Source: Chloroflexota bacterium
GTDB lineage: Bacteria; Chloroflexota; Anaerolineae; Aggregatilineales; Phototrophicaceae
Length of the DNA stretch: 64,000 nucleotides
Reading direction: 5' to 3'
Assembly: GCA_011523515.1 (NCBI GenBank)
Contig: WTGO01000057.1
Span: forward strand, 1 to 64,000
The notes beneath the pieces were generated by a model. It was not told the origin of the DNA, ran no database searches, and saw only the letters and a list, made by a program, of their open reading frames with translations. Below are positions 8,797 through 16,984 of the stretch, in pieces (positions within the stretch are counted from its first letter, which is position 1; every line of letters starts with the position of its first letter). The position numbers and the translations under genes were made by a program.

Positions 8797-9888
8797 CTAC
8801 TCGTCGGCCGCGCCAAAAATGACGCCGGTAGGGATGACATCGGTGGCTTCGCCGCGCCGCAGCGCCTCGGCTGCGTTGAGGATGCTGTCGAAGTCGTGGC
8901 GGGGCTGGAAACCGAGCTTGGTCTTAATCTTGCTCAGATCGAGCTCGAAGTAATTGTTGAAGGGCACACGGGCCTCGGCGACGGGCAAGCCGTGACGCTC
9001 GGCCAGCTTTGGCACGATTTCGCTCCAATCAAAGAGGGCGGCGCCGGACAAATTGAAGATTTCGCCCACAGCCGCATCATGGTCAATGGCCAGCGCCAAT
9101 CCATCGGCGATATCGCGGACGTCGCCGAAGTGCTGCAGGTAGGGCACGCCATTGGGATTGAGGCTGACCAGCAGCTTCTCGTCACCGTTCCAGCCCGCCA
9201 GCAGCGCCTCGATCATCTCGTGGACGCTTGGATCGCCCGGGCTGCGAATATCCTGGATTTCGTACGACTCGCTGTTGCTGTATGTTTTGTAAGCGGAGCT
9301 GTAGAGAAATTGCCGCGGCAAGCCGGCGTCGTTCAGGAATTGGCTGGGTTCAATCACGGTGGAGAAGCGCATGACGCAGGTGGGGACGCCGTATTGGTAG
9401 TGATAGACCATGGCCAATTCCTCGCCCAGCCATTTGGTCATCAAATACGACATGTTGGGATAATTGCCGACCATGTCTTCGGTGATGGGTTCTTCGAAAT
9501 AGCGGCCATTGACGCGGGCGTCCCAATACACGCCTTCCGTGCTGGCATAAACGAAGCGGGTCAAATTGGGCAGTTCTTCGCGGATGCACTCGAGGATGTT
9601 GAGTGTGCCCATCGCGTTGATGTCGAGGTACTCGCGCGCGTTGAAGGGGCCCTGAAAGGCGGCCGCCAAGTGATAGATGGCGTCGACGCCGGCGACTGCT
9701 GCGCGCGCATCGTCATAGTTGCGCAGGTCGCCGTAGACGGTTTCCACGCCCTCGTAGGCGTCTAGCTTGCGCGCCCGGCTGGCATCGGCCGGGTAGACAA
9801 AGCTGCGAATGGAATGCCCCTTGTTCAGCAAGCGAACGACCAAGTTGGCGCCGATGCGACCGGTGCCTCCGGTGACCAGAATTTTCAT
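8797..9888 (-). CDS. NAD-dependent epimerase/dehydratase (extended SDR)
   Basis: The 363-residue protein begins MKILVTGGTGRIGANLVVRL, with the GGTGRIG NAD-binding loop of extended short-chain dehydrogenases. The catalytic region is visible as the serine-containing strand FVYASTEGVYW and a Y-x-x-x-K motif in MSYLMTKWLGEEL. Members epimerise, dehydrate or oxidise nucleotide sugars or sugar acids, acting in the cytoplasm. It is the first gene of a two-gene minus-strand unit with the enolase-superfamily enzyme. The 133 bp upstream separate it from a broken ArsR gene and must hold its promoter. The exact substrate cannot be read from sequence. Confidence 0.88.
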   Translation of the reverse strand: MKILVTGGTGRIGANLVVRLLNKGHSIRSFVYPADASRARKLDAYEGVETVYGDLRNYDDARAAVAGVDAIYHLAAAFQGPFNAREYLDINAMGTLNILECIREELPNLTRFVYASTEGVYWDARVNGRYFEEPITEDMVGNYPNMSYLMTKWLGEELAMVYHYQYGVPTCVMRFSTVIEPSQFLNDAGLPRQFLYSSAYKTYSNSESYEIQDIRSPGDPSVHEMIEALLAGWNGDEKLLVSLNPNGVPYLQHFGDVRDIADGLALAIDHDAAVGEIFNLSGAALFDWSEIVPKLAERHGLPVAEARVPFNNYFELDLSKIKTKLGFQPRHDFDSILNAAEALRRGEATDVIPTGVIFGAADE

Positions 9889-10021
9889 TTCGCTGCCTTT
9901 CCTTGGCCTTGTTTGCGAACCGGGCGAACGATTCGCGCAAATGTACCCAAAACGATGGCAGATGGCAAATGCGGCAAGAATTCGAGGGAGTGAGCAACGC
10001 CTGTTGCGATGGCGCTGGAGA

Positions 10022-10898
10022 TTATAGACTGATCTTCATCACGATGTCTTGCGCGTGATTGCCGAATTTACTGCCGAAGATATTTAGGCCACCGCGGTTC
10101 TGCGCCTTGTCGTCAATGCCGATGCGAACTTTGATTGATGGCTGATCCAGGAGGCGCAGTTCGCCGACGGTCACATCGGAGATGCGCGCGCCGTCGATAA
10201 AAGCTCCTCGCTGGTCGATCCGCCAGACTTTCAACAGGCCGTATTGCGTGTTCCAGTCCGCCCACCAGGCGGGCGTGAGGCTGCCGCGCTTGTCGCCATA
10301 ATCGGAGGGCGAGGTCCATTCGCCGATGCGCCGGGCGTTGATCTCAAGGTATACGTCCGAGGGCCAGTCGACCGCGGAGGGCGCCGCTTCGGAACAGATC
10401 TCCATGCTCAGCTCAAGACGCTTGGCTTGGCCCTGCCCCTGGGCACGGTTGGGAAAAGCGTACTCCAGGTAGCCATGCGACAGCCAGACCAACTGCGCTT
10501 GATACCGGCGCGGGTCATAGAAACTGATGACATCGTCGTATTCGCCGATTAGCGCGTCTTCGGCGGCCATGCCGCAGGGGGAAATCACATGGTGATGGCT
10601 AAAGGCGCCCACGGGCATGTGCAGTTCATACTGATCCGCTAGGAGGTATCGGGTTGCGCGGGACAGATGAATTACAACAATGTCATATAGACGGGTGTAA
10701 ATTCGCTGTCGGCCCCGTATGCCGGGCGCGGTATGCGAGCTTACCAACCCCGAGTCTTCCAGACTCTTGAGGTGCTGCTGATGTTGTTGCGATAGGCATG
10801 TCAAGGTCCCGGGCGACCTCCGAAAGGCTGGCGGTGCGGGTCACAAGGTATCGGTATTCATCTATTAATCTGAACCTTGCATTGCAGGCGACTTTCAT
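10022..10898 (-). pseudogene. ArsR-type winged-helix regulator interrupted by a +1 frameshift
   Basis: Reading from ATG 10898 gives a winged-helix start (RLIDEYRYLVTRTASLSEVARDLDMPIATTS) that then leaves frame. The continuation is in the next frame (QHLKSLEDSGLVSSHTAPG) and runs on to 10022. Skipping one base near 10778-10782, in the repetitive cagcagcac stretch, joins the two into a canonical ArsR helix-turn-helix. The remaining ~200 residues are an effector-like domain rich in Trp and Tyr that I do not recognise. Either the gene is dead, the sequence has an indel error, or a frameshift is programmed. A second single-base frameshift lies 1.2 kb away, which favours local error or local decay. 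The gene is divergent from the FN3/Thr-Pro gene that starts at 10950. Confidence 0.7.
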
Positions 10899-10949
10899 CT
10901 AATGTCCTGCCTTTGTCTGCATTGAGCCAACCTACACGAAACCATTGTT

Positions 10950-12020
10950 GTGATCCATCGAACTCTGCTGACAGCAGTTCTGCTACTCATTTCATTTTCT
11001 CTTGTCCAAGCCCAGCAACGGCTTCCGCGACCACAGAATATCCGAGTTGAAAACGATGCTGCCGTATGGGATTCGGTCGCGAATGCTAGCGGCTATCGCG
11101 TCGAATGGGTAAGAGCAGCGGGGCGGCTGCGATTCATCACGGAAGAAGTGCTGCATAACAGATTCAGCATGAGCGAGTTTCATTACGGCGAGAATTATTA
11201 TGTGAAAGTACAAGCAGTTACGGACGCTAAGGCGGAATATCAGGATAGTCGCTGGACTGGTTTCTATGTGCTGGTTCGGCCTTGGCCTACTAGGACGCCG
11301 ACCAATACGCCCACAGCCACGCCAACGCCAACGTCTACTCGCGCGGTGCTGAGAGGTTTGCGCACACCAAAGTTGAGCCTGCTTTCGAGCACGACTTTGG
11401 CATGGGACGCGGTCGCTGGCGCGGTCGGCTACGAACTGTACTTGTCTGGCGATGGCGCGTCCCAGAGAGTGCAGGTCGACGCGCCACAAACCGAATACAG
11501 TTTCTCCAACCTGCTGACTGGCGTTACTTATGTTGTTTTAGCGCGCGCCTTGGGCGATGGTCGGATTTACGAATCACAGGGGCGGTGGAGCCAGTTTGTC
11601 AGAATCAGGCTTCCCAGCGTTGACACCGACACGCCGACAGTGTCACATACAGCCACTGTCACGCCAACAGCAACGAACATAGCCACCAACACGCCGACTG
11701 TGACCCATACAGCCACAAATACAGTGACGGACAGGCCTACAGCTACCAATACGCCAACTGCAACTGATACAGCAACCACCACTCCGGCAACACTAAGGAA
11801 ATTGCCGGCGCCGGAATTTTTCCGTGCGCTTTCGGGTAACACGGTCGCCTGGGATGCCGTTGAAGGCGCAAGCCGCTATCGCGTTCGTTTGGATCCGCCA
11901 AATGCAAATCGTATTCTGAAACGGGTTGATCCGCCGCAAACACAGTACACATTCGAGAATCTGGTAGCGGGAGTGGTATATCGAGTGCGGGTACGGGCGA
12001 TGGGCGATGAGATAACCTAA
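10950..12020 (+). CDS. Exported FN3-like/Thr-Pro-rich protein, N-terminal part (frameshifted gene)
   Basis: This is the first part of a gene that a single-base shift splits at about 12018. Residues 1-21 (MIHRTLLTAVLLLISFSLVQA) are a signal peptide. Three fibronectin-III-like modules follow, each with the core WD[AS]VxxAxGYxxxW or similar, separated by Thr/Pro linkers (TPTNTPTATPTPTSTR and longer). The reading ends at a TAA in RAMGDEIT. Dropping one base in acctaaccag joins it to LLGEWSVTREL, matching how other modules end (GRWSQFVRIRL). The GTG at 10950 is inferred from the signal peptide. The protein is expected on the cell surface. The closest relative in the window is the gene at 56965-58635. 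Confidence 0.72.
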   Translation: MIHRTLLTAVLLLISFSLVQAQQRLPRPQNIRVENDAAVWDSVANASGYRVEWVRAAGRLRFITEEVLHNRFSMSEFHYGENYYVKVQAVTDAKAEYQDSRWTGFYVLVRPWPTRTPTNTPTATPTPTSTRAVLRGLRTPKLSLLSSTTLAWDAVAGAVGYELYLSGDGASQRVQVDAPQTEYSFSNLLTGVTYVVLARALGDGRIYESQGRWSQFVRIRLPSVDTDTPTVSHTATVTPTATNIATNTPTVTHTATNTVTDRPTATNTPTATDTATTTPATLRKLPAPEFFRALSGNTVAWDAVEGASRYRVRLDPPNANRILKRVDPPQTQYTFENLVAGVVYRVRVRAMGDEIT

Positions 12021-12024
12021 CCAG

Positions 12025-13032
12025 TTGCTTGGCGAATGGAGCGTCACGCGTGAATTGAAGCCAGGATCGACCGACGAACCGACGGCAACAGACACGCCGA
12101 CCAATATGCCCACTACTGATACACCAACGACTACGCCGACGCCTACCGCGACTAATACGCCAGTGCCGCTGTGCGTGTTGCCCGAGCCAGACAATCTCAT
12201 CATTGTTTCTGAGAGGACCGTGGCCTGGGACGCGGTTGATGGGGCGACTGGCTATGGCTTGCGCTGGAGAATGCCCGGTGGCGACTGGCTGGCTGCGACA
12301 TTGCCCGCTTCACATCGCGCCTATCAGTTTGCGGAACTGCAAGTGAGCGTCCAGTATGAAGTACAGATACAGGCTCGGGGCGATGGCATCACTTGCGAAG
12401 AGGAGGGGGAATGGAGCCATGCTTTGCCCTTGACGCTCCAGCCGACGGATACGCCGACGGCAACCCTTACGAACACTGCGACATTCACCCCGACTGAAAC
12501 TCCAACTGATACACCCGCTTATACGCCGACATTCACACCAACTGACACGCCTACCGTTACGCCTACGGCAACGGCAACGAGTACTCCGACCAACACGCCG
12601 ACGGCAACTTTGACTAACACTGCGACTTTCACACCGACCGATACCCCCACCAATACGCCGACAAGTACGCCAACCAACATGCCAACGCCGACTGCGACCT
12701 ACACGCTCACTGCAACTTATACGCCAACTAATACGCCATCGCCGCGCCCGACAGATAAACCGAAGCCGCCAAAGCCGGCCAAGACCAATACCGCTAAGCC
12801 AAAGCCGCCACCCGCGACGAATACGACAGCGCCGCCACAGCCGACGGACTCGTGCGGCCCCTCGGATTGGGAGCGCTTTGCCAAGGAGATTCATATAACC
12901 GAAAATATCCCTGCTGGCGCAAATGTTTGCGTTTGCACAGTGAGCTGCAAAAGAAAGGTTTGTCAGCGAAGCGGAGCTACTTTCGCCGAATCCTGTGAAA
13001 AATGCCCTAATCCACGCGCATCTTGCTATTAG
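12025..13032 (+). CDS. FN3-like/Thr-Pro-rich protein, C-terminal part with 8-Cys tail (frameshifted gene)
   Basis: This is the continuation of the preceding gene in a shifted frame; the left boundary is not a real start codon. It completes the third FN3 module, then has a Thr/Pro linker, a fourth FN3 module (ERTVAWDAVDGATGYGLRW) and a long Thr/Pro array. A basic Pro/Lys stretch (KPKPPKPAKTNTAKPKPPP) follows, then a terminal ~60-residue domain with eight cysteines (SCG, VCVCTVSC, VCQ, SCEKCP, SCY). The exported protein at 56965-58635 ends in a comparable eight-cysteine domain with a CxC core. Linkers of this type are common in surface proteins of Chloroflexota. The role is unknown; adhesion or carbohydrate binding is possible. 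Confidence 0.7.
   Translation: MLGEWSVTRELKPGSTDEPTATDTPTNMPTTDTPTTTPTPTATNTPVPLCVLPEPDNLIIVSERTVAWDAVDGATGYGLRWRMPGGDWLAATLPASHRAYQFAELQVSVQYEVQIQARGDGITCEEEGEWSHALPLTLQPTDTPTATLTNTATFTPTETPTDTPAYTPTFTPTDTPTVTPTATATSTPTNTPTATLTNTATFTPTDTPTNTPTSTPTNMPTPTATYTLTATYTPTNTPSPRPTDKPKPPKPAKTNTAKPKPPPATNTTAPPQPTDSCGPSDWERFAKEIHITENIPAGANVCVCTVSCKRKVCQRSGATFAESCEKCPNPRASCY
12444..12760 (+). repeat. Thr/Pro-coding low-complexity repeat
   Basis: Degenerate tandem units built on ac-n-cc-n-ac codons encode a TPTxTPTxTP array of about 100 residues. The DNA units vary in third positions and have no constant spacer, so the array is coding low complexity, not CRISPR. Shorter blocks of the same kind lie at about 11300-11340 and 11620-11790. 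Confidence 0.8.
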
Positions 13033-13285
13033 AGAGATGGTTGCTGGTAGCAGAGTAACTTGCGTCGGTGCACCGGTGGCGCATATCAACTTGCCCCAAA
13101 TGAAATATACACAGGCCATTTGCCAGCAGGCGAGCCAAGGGTCGCGTAGACACTGAACGTCGCTCTCCCCTACAAATTGAGGTTATTTGAAAGCGTCTTC
13201 GCGCTTTTGTGATTTTGTGATTTTGTGGATAATTCTGATTGGGATTCGCCTCTGCCTCCGAATCCCCCCGATAATGGAGATGGGT

Positions 13286-15118
13286 ATGCTCGTCATCCCG
13301 CGCAATGAATACCCGCGACCGCAATTTGTCCGCGAAGACTGGCTGTGCCTGAATGGCGAATGGGGCTTTGAGAGCGATCAGGGCGACAGCGGTATCAATC
13401 GGGGCATGCTGGAGCGCGAGCTGAATGGCCGCATCACCGTGCCCTTTTGCCCGGAATCGGAGTTGTCCGGCATCGGCAATCACGATTATTACAATGCGGT
13501 CTGGTATCGGCGCGAGGCGACGATTCCGGCGGAGTGGGCGGGCAAGCGCGTCCTGCTGCATTTTCAGGCCGTCGACTACGACAGCACGGTCTGGGTGAAT
13601 GGCGTCGAGGTCGGGCGGCACCGCGGCGGATTCTCGCCCTTCAGCTGCGACCTGAGCGGGGTGGCGGAAGCGGGTGACGACATCACAATCTTGGTGCGCG
13701 CGCGTGATGACGGGCAGCGTCCGCAGCCGCGCGGCAAGCAAGCCCGCGAATATGGTCCGGAGGGCGCCATCTACGTTCGCACCACCGGCATCTGGCAGAG
13801 CGTCTGGCTGGAGCCGGTGCCGGATTTTCATTTGCGCCGCAGCCGCATCACGCCGGACTTGGCCAACCAGACCATTCGCCTGGAGCAGCCCATCAGCGGC
13901 AATGCGACCGGCTTGCGTCTGCGGGCGACGCTCGCTGACAGCACAGGCGGGATTGTCACGACCGATTGCTCGGCTGAATTCGACCTGGCGCCGCGGCTGG
14001 ACTTGCCCATCCCCGACGATCGCCTACAGCTGTGGGCGGTGGGCGATCCGCATTTATACGACCTGGCGATTGAGCTGGTGGATGCCGCCGGCGTCGTGAT
14101 CGACCGCGCAACCAGCTACGCCGGCATGCGCGGCATCAGCATCGACGGCATGGCAATCAAAATCAACGGGGCGACGGTATTCCAACGACTGGTTTTGGAT
14201 CAGGGCTATTATCCCGATGGCATTATGACCGCGCCCAGCGACGCCGCGTTGATCGAAGATATCGAGTTGAGCATGGCGGCCGGCTTCAACGGGGCGCGTC
14301 TGCATCAGAAGGTCTTTGAAGAGCGCTTCCTCTATCATGCCGACCGCCTGGGCTATATCGTCTGGGGCGAATTTGGCGATTGGGGCTGCGGCGGCGACGG
14401 ACCGCTCAATGGCGAGCATCAGCAGCCCGGGCCCGACTACATCACACAGTGGCTGGAATGCCTGGAGCGCGACTATTCCCACCCCAGCATCGTCGGCTGG
14501 TGCCCGCTCAACGAGACCTGGCAAACCAGGCTGGATACGATCACCGACCTGGACGATGTGACGCGCGGCTTGTACCTGGCCACCAAGGCGATGGACAGCA
14601 CGCGACCGGTGCTCGATACCTCTGGCTATTCGCATCGCGTGCCGGAAGCCGATGTCTACGACAGCCACGACTACACGCAAGATCCCGACGCCTTCCGCGA
14701 GCGTCACGCCGGTTTAGCGCAGGGCAAGCCCTATCTGAATGACGCCACCGGTTGGGGCATGCCCGAGCGGCTCGTGGGCAATATCCGTTGGTCGATACCC
14801 TGGCGCGGCCAACCCTATTTCGTCAGCGAATTTGGCGGCGTCTGGTGGAATCCCGATGTCAAAGAGGGCGAAGATTCCTGGGGTTACGGCGAGCGCCCGA
14901 TTGACCTGGACGAATTCTACGACCGTTTCGAAAAGCTCTGCGCCATCTTGCTGGACGATGTCAATATGTTCGGCTATTGCTATACGCAGCTGACCGACAT
15001 CCTCCAGGAGCAGAACGGCATCTACCGCTACGACCGCAGCCAGAAATTCGACCTGGCGCGCATCCGCGCGGCGCAGCAAAGACCGGCGGCTATCGAGCTG
15101 GCCAATTCGTCTGACTAG
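13286..15118 (+). CDS. Glycoside hydrolase family 2 (beta-galactosidase/beta-glucuronidase-like)
   Basis: A 610-residue GH2 enzyme with the jelly-roll sugar-binding domain (LNGEWGFE, VWYRREATIP, VDYDSTVWVNGVEVGRHRGG), an immunoglobulin-like domain and a TIM barrel. The acid/base Glu is in WCPLNETW (about E410) and the nucleophile in FVSEFGG (about E515); the spacing fits the family. ATG 13286 is chosen because GGAG lies 6 nt upstream and the domain starts directly after it; an upstream extension is hydrophobic, low in family character and probably noncoding. No signal peptide is seen, so cleavage is probably cytoplasmic, after uptake. It converges with the ABC importer at 15126-18322, which may supply its substrate. 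Sugar specificity is not assignable. Confidence 0.92.
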   Translation: MLVIPRNEYPRPQFVREDWLCLNGEWGFESDQGDSGINRGMLERELNGRITVPFCPESELSGIGNHDYYNAVWYRREATIPAEWAGKRVLLHFQAVDYDSTVWVNGVEVGRHRGGFSPFSCDLSGVAEAGDDITILVRARDDGQRPQPRGKQAREYGPEGAIYVRTTGIWQSVWLEPVPDFHLRRSRITPDLANQTIRLEQPISGNATGLRLRATLADSTGGIVTTDCSAEFDLAPRLDLPIPDDRLQLWAVGDPHLYDLAIELVDAAGVVIDRATSYAGMRGISIDGMAIKINGATVFQRLVLDQGYYPDGIMTAPSDAALIEDIELSMAAGFNGARLHQKVFEERFLYHADRLGYIVWGEFGDWGCGGDGPLNGEHQQPGPDYITQWLECLERDYSHPSIVGWCPLNETWQTRLDTITDLDDVTRGLYLATKAMDSTRPVLDTSGYSHRVPEADVYDSHDYTQDPDAFRERHAGLAQGKPYLNDATGWGMPERLVGNIRWSIPWRGQPYFVSEFGGVWWNPDVKEGEDSWGYGERPIDLDEFYDRFEKLCAILLDDVNMFGYCYTQLTDILQEQNGIYRYDRSQKFDLARIRAAQQRPAAIELANSSD

Positions 15119-15125
15119 CGACGCC

Positions 15126-15959
15126 TCAGCCTTTGAGCGATCCCAGCGTCAGGCCCTTGACGATATACTTCTGCGCGAAGACGGCGAAGCAGAGCATGGG
15201 CACGACGGCTACGATTGAGGCGGCCGACATCTGGCCCCAGTTAATCGAGGTGTAGCCGCGGAAGGACGCCACGGCCACAGTGATCGTCTGCGCTTCGCTG
15301 AAGGTCAGCGAAAGGGCGATGGTCAGCTCGTTCCAAATCCAGATGGCGGTCAGTATCGCCGTCGCGGCGATGCCCGGCGCGGCCATGGGAATATAGACGT
15401 GCCGCAGCGTACCAATGTGGTTGCAGCCGTCGATCTTCGAGGCGTCGTCCAATTCGCCCGGCACATCCTTGAAGAAGCTGCGAATCAGCCAGACGGCGAA
15501 GGGCAAAGAATGCACCTGATACACCAGCGCCAGGCCAATATGCGTGTCGTACCAGCCGAGGCGCTGATACAGCACGTACATGGGAATGATGTAGAGGAAT
15601 TCGGGCAGCATGTAAGCCAGCAGCAGCCAGACGCCGAAGAGCTTTTGGCCGCGGAAGCGAAAACGATGAATGCCATAGGCCGTAAATACCGCAATCACGA
15701 TGGCGATGCTGACGCCCAAGGCCGTCACATACACGGAGTTCAAGAAGGCTTCGACAAAGCCGGGGCGATCCGGCAGCGCCAGGAAGTGATCGGCGATGGG
15801 TTCAAAGAGCAGCTTGGGCGGCAGGGCGAAGGCATCGCGCTGGGTCTTCAGCGCCACGCTCAGCAGCCAGACGATGGGGAAGAGCGTGAGCAATATCGCG
15901 GCCAGCGAAATTAGATATGCCAGCAGCCGCTCAAGCTGGTCGCGCCGAGTGTTCACCAT
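15126..15959 (-). CDS. Sugar ABC transporter permease (MalG type)
   Basis: A 277-residue inner-membrane permease with about six helices and the cytoplasmic EAA loop (ELDDASKIDGCNHIGTLRHVYIP) that contacts the ATPase. Length and the terminal KYIVKGLTLGSLKG are typical of the MalG/CUT1 group. ATG 15959 follows the upstream permease gene after 2 bp; a longer reading in the same frame is only a shadow of that gene. It works with the permease at 15962 and the binding protein at 16985. No ATPase is encoded here, so a shared MsmK/UgpC-type ATPase elsewhere is expected. The last gene of the operon, it ends 7 bp from the convergent GH2 gene. Confidence 0.9.
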   Translation of the reverse strand: MVNTRRDQLERLLAYLISLAAILLTLFPIVWLLSVALKTQRDAFALPPKLLFEPIADHFLALPDRPGFVEAFLNSVYVTALGVSIAIVIAVFTAYGIHRFRFRGQKLFGVWLLLAYMLPEFLYIIPMYVLYQRLGWYDTHIGLALVYQVHSLPFAVWLIRSFFKDVPGELDDASKIDGCNHIGTLRHVYIPMAAPGIAATAILTAIWIWNELTIALSLTFSEAQTITVAVASFRGYTSINWGQMSAASIVAVVPMLCFAVFAQKYIVKGLTLGSLKG

Positions 15960-15961
15960 GA

Positions 15962-16831
15962 CTAATCCGCCTCCAGGTGTTCTTCCAGGCGCAGATAGAT
16001 CAGGCTGATGGCTAGGACAATGACCGAAAAGATGACCATGACGGTCATCGCTTCGCTCATCTGCAAGAAGCTGAAGGCTTTGCGGTAGGCCATGGTCTGC
16101 ATGACTTCGGTAGCGATTTGCGGTCCGCCGCCTGTCGTGCCAAAGATGATATCGAAGACCTTTAGCGTGTCGATGGTGCGGAAGATCAGCACGGTGAAGA
16201 GAACCGGGCGCAGCATGGGCAGCTTGACGCGGAAGAAGGTCTGCCAACTGCCGGCGCCGTCAACGCGCGCCGCTTCAATCGGCTCCTGCGGAAGGCTCTG
16301 AAGGCCCGCCAGCACGATGATAAAGACGAAGGCCGTCTGCCACCAGGCGTCGACCATGATGACGGTCGCCATGGCCGTTGAAGTCGTGCCGAAAAATGGC
16401 GACGGCGGCAAGCCCAGCAGCCCTAAGACGTAGTTGACGATGCCCAGCATTGGGTCCAGCACGATTTTGGACATCAGCGCCACGATAATGCCGGAGACCA
16501 TTAATGGCGTGAGCAGCAGGGTGCGGATGACGCTGGCGCCGAATCGCAGGCGATCGACTACCACCGCCAGCCCGATGCCGAGGACCAGCTCCAGCGAGGT
16601 CGCTACGACGGCGAAGAGGAAAGTCTGATACAGCACTTGCCAGAACTCGGCGCTGCGGAAGAGATCGAGGTAATTGCCCAAGCCGATGAAGTCGAAGCGG
16701 ACGCCCCAATTCCAGTTGAAGAAGCTGAGAACGAAAGAGTAGATTGCAGGGTAAAGCGACGTGACGGCCAGGATGAGGACGGCCGGCGCGATCAAGAAGT
16801 AGGCGACGCGGTTGCTGCGGGGTGAGGGCAT
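15962..16831 (-). CDS. Sugar ABC transporter permease (MalF type)
   Basis: A permease of about 289 residues with six predicted helices (YFLIAPAVLILAVTSLYPAIY at the start) and the EAA loop QEPIEAARVDGAGSWQTFFR. Its pairing with the next gene is that of CUT1 carbohydrate importers (MalF-MalG). Start ATG 16831 is preferred over the in-frame ATG 16852 because the latter lies in the repetitive GC-rich intergenic element; the choice is uncertain by seven residues. It is separated from the binding-protein gene by about 150 bp with strong hairpins, an arrangement that often lets the binding protein be made in excess. Confidence 0.88.
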   Translation of the reverse strand: MPSPRSNRVAYFLIAPAVLILAVTSLYPAIYSFVLSFFNWNWGVRFDFIGLGNYLDLFRSAEFWQVLYQTFLFAVVATSLELVLGIGLAVVVDRLRFGASVIRTLLLTPLMVSGIIVALMSKIVLDPMLGIVNYVLGLLGLPPSPFFGTTSTAMATVIMVDAWWQTAFVFIIVLAGLQSLPQEPIEAARVDGAGSWQTFFRVKLPMLRPVLFTVLIFRTIDTLKVFDIIFGTTGGGPQIATEVMQTMAYRKAFSFLQMSEAMTVMVIFSVIVLAISLIYLRLEEHLEAD

Positions 16832-16852
16832 GAGGAATGTCAATCCCTCCAT

Positions 16853-16980
16853 CCCCCGGCCCCTTCCCCCACAAGGAGGGAAGGAGAGAATAACCCTTCC
16901 CGCGCGGAGTTTAAGCCCCCTCCCGCTTTACGGGATGCCCGCAATAGAGATTGCGGGAGGGGGTTTGGGGGTGGAGGTTG
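16853..16980. repeat. GC-rich intergenic element with nested hairpins
   Basis: This stretch carries the cccccggcccc-type boilerplate. An 11-bp perfect inverted repeat has arms at 16916-16926 and 16953-16963. An alternative inner hairpin (cccgcaat/attgcggg) lies at 16938-16957. There is no U-tract. It sits between the binding-protein gene and the two permease genes, so it may limit read-through or protect the upstream mRNA. A related C-rich element is at 40097-40140. Confidence 0.6.
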
Positions 16981-16984
16981 GTTG

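Noticed and set aside
13187-13285. Upstream extension of the GH2 protein as a signal peptide
   Set aside because: The gattttgtgattttgtgg stretch looks like intergenic boilerplate, and ATG 13286 has a good GGAG site.
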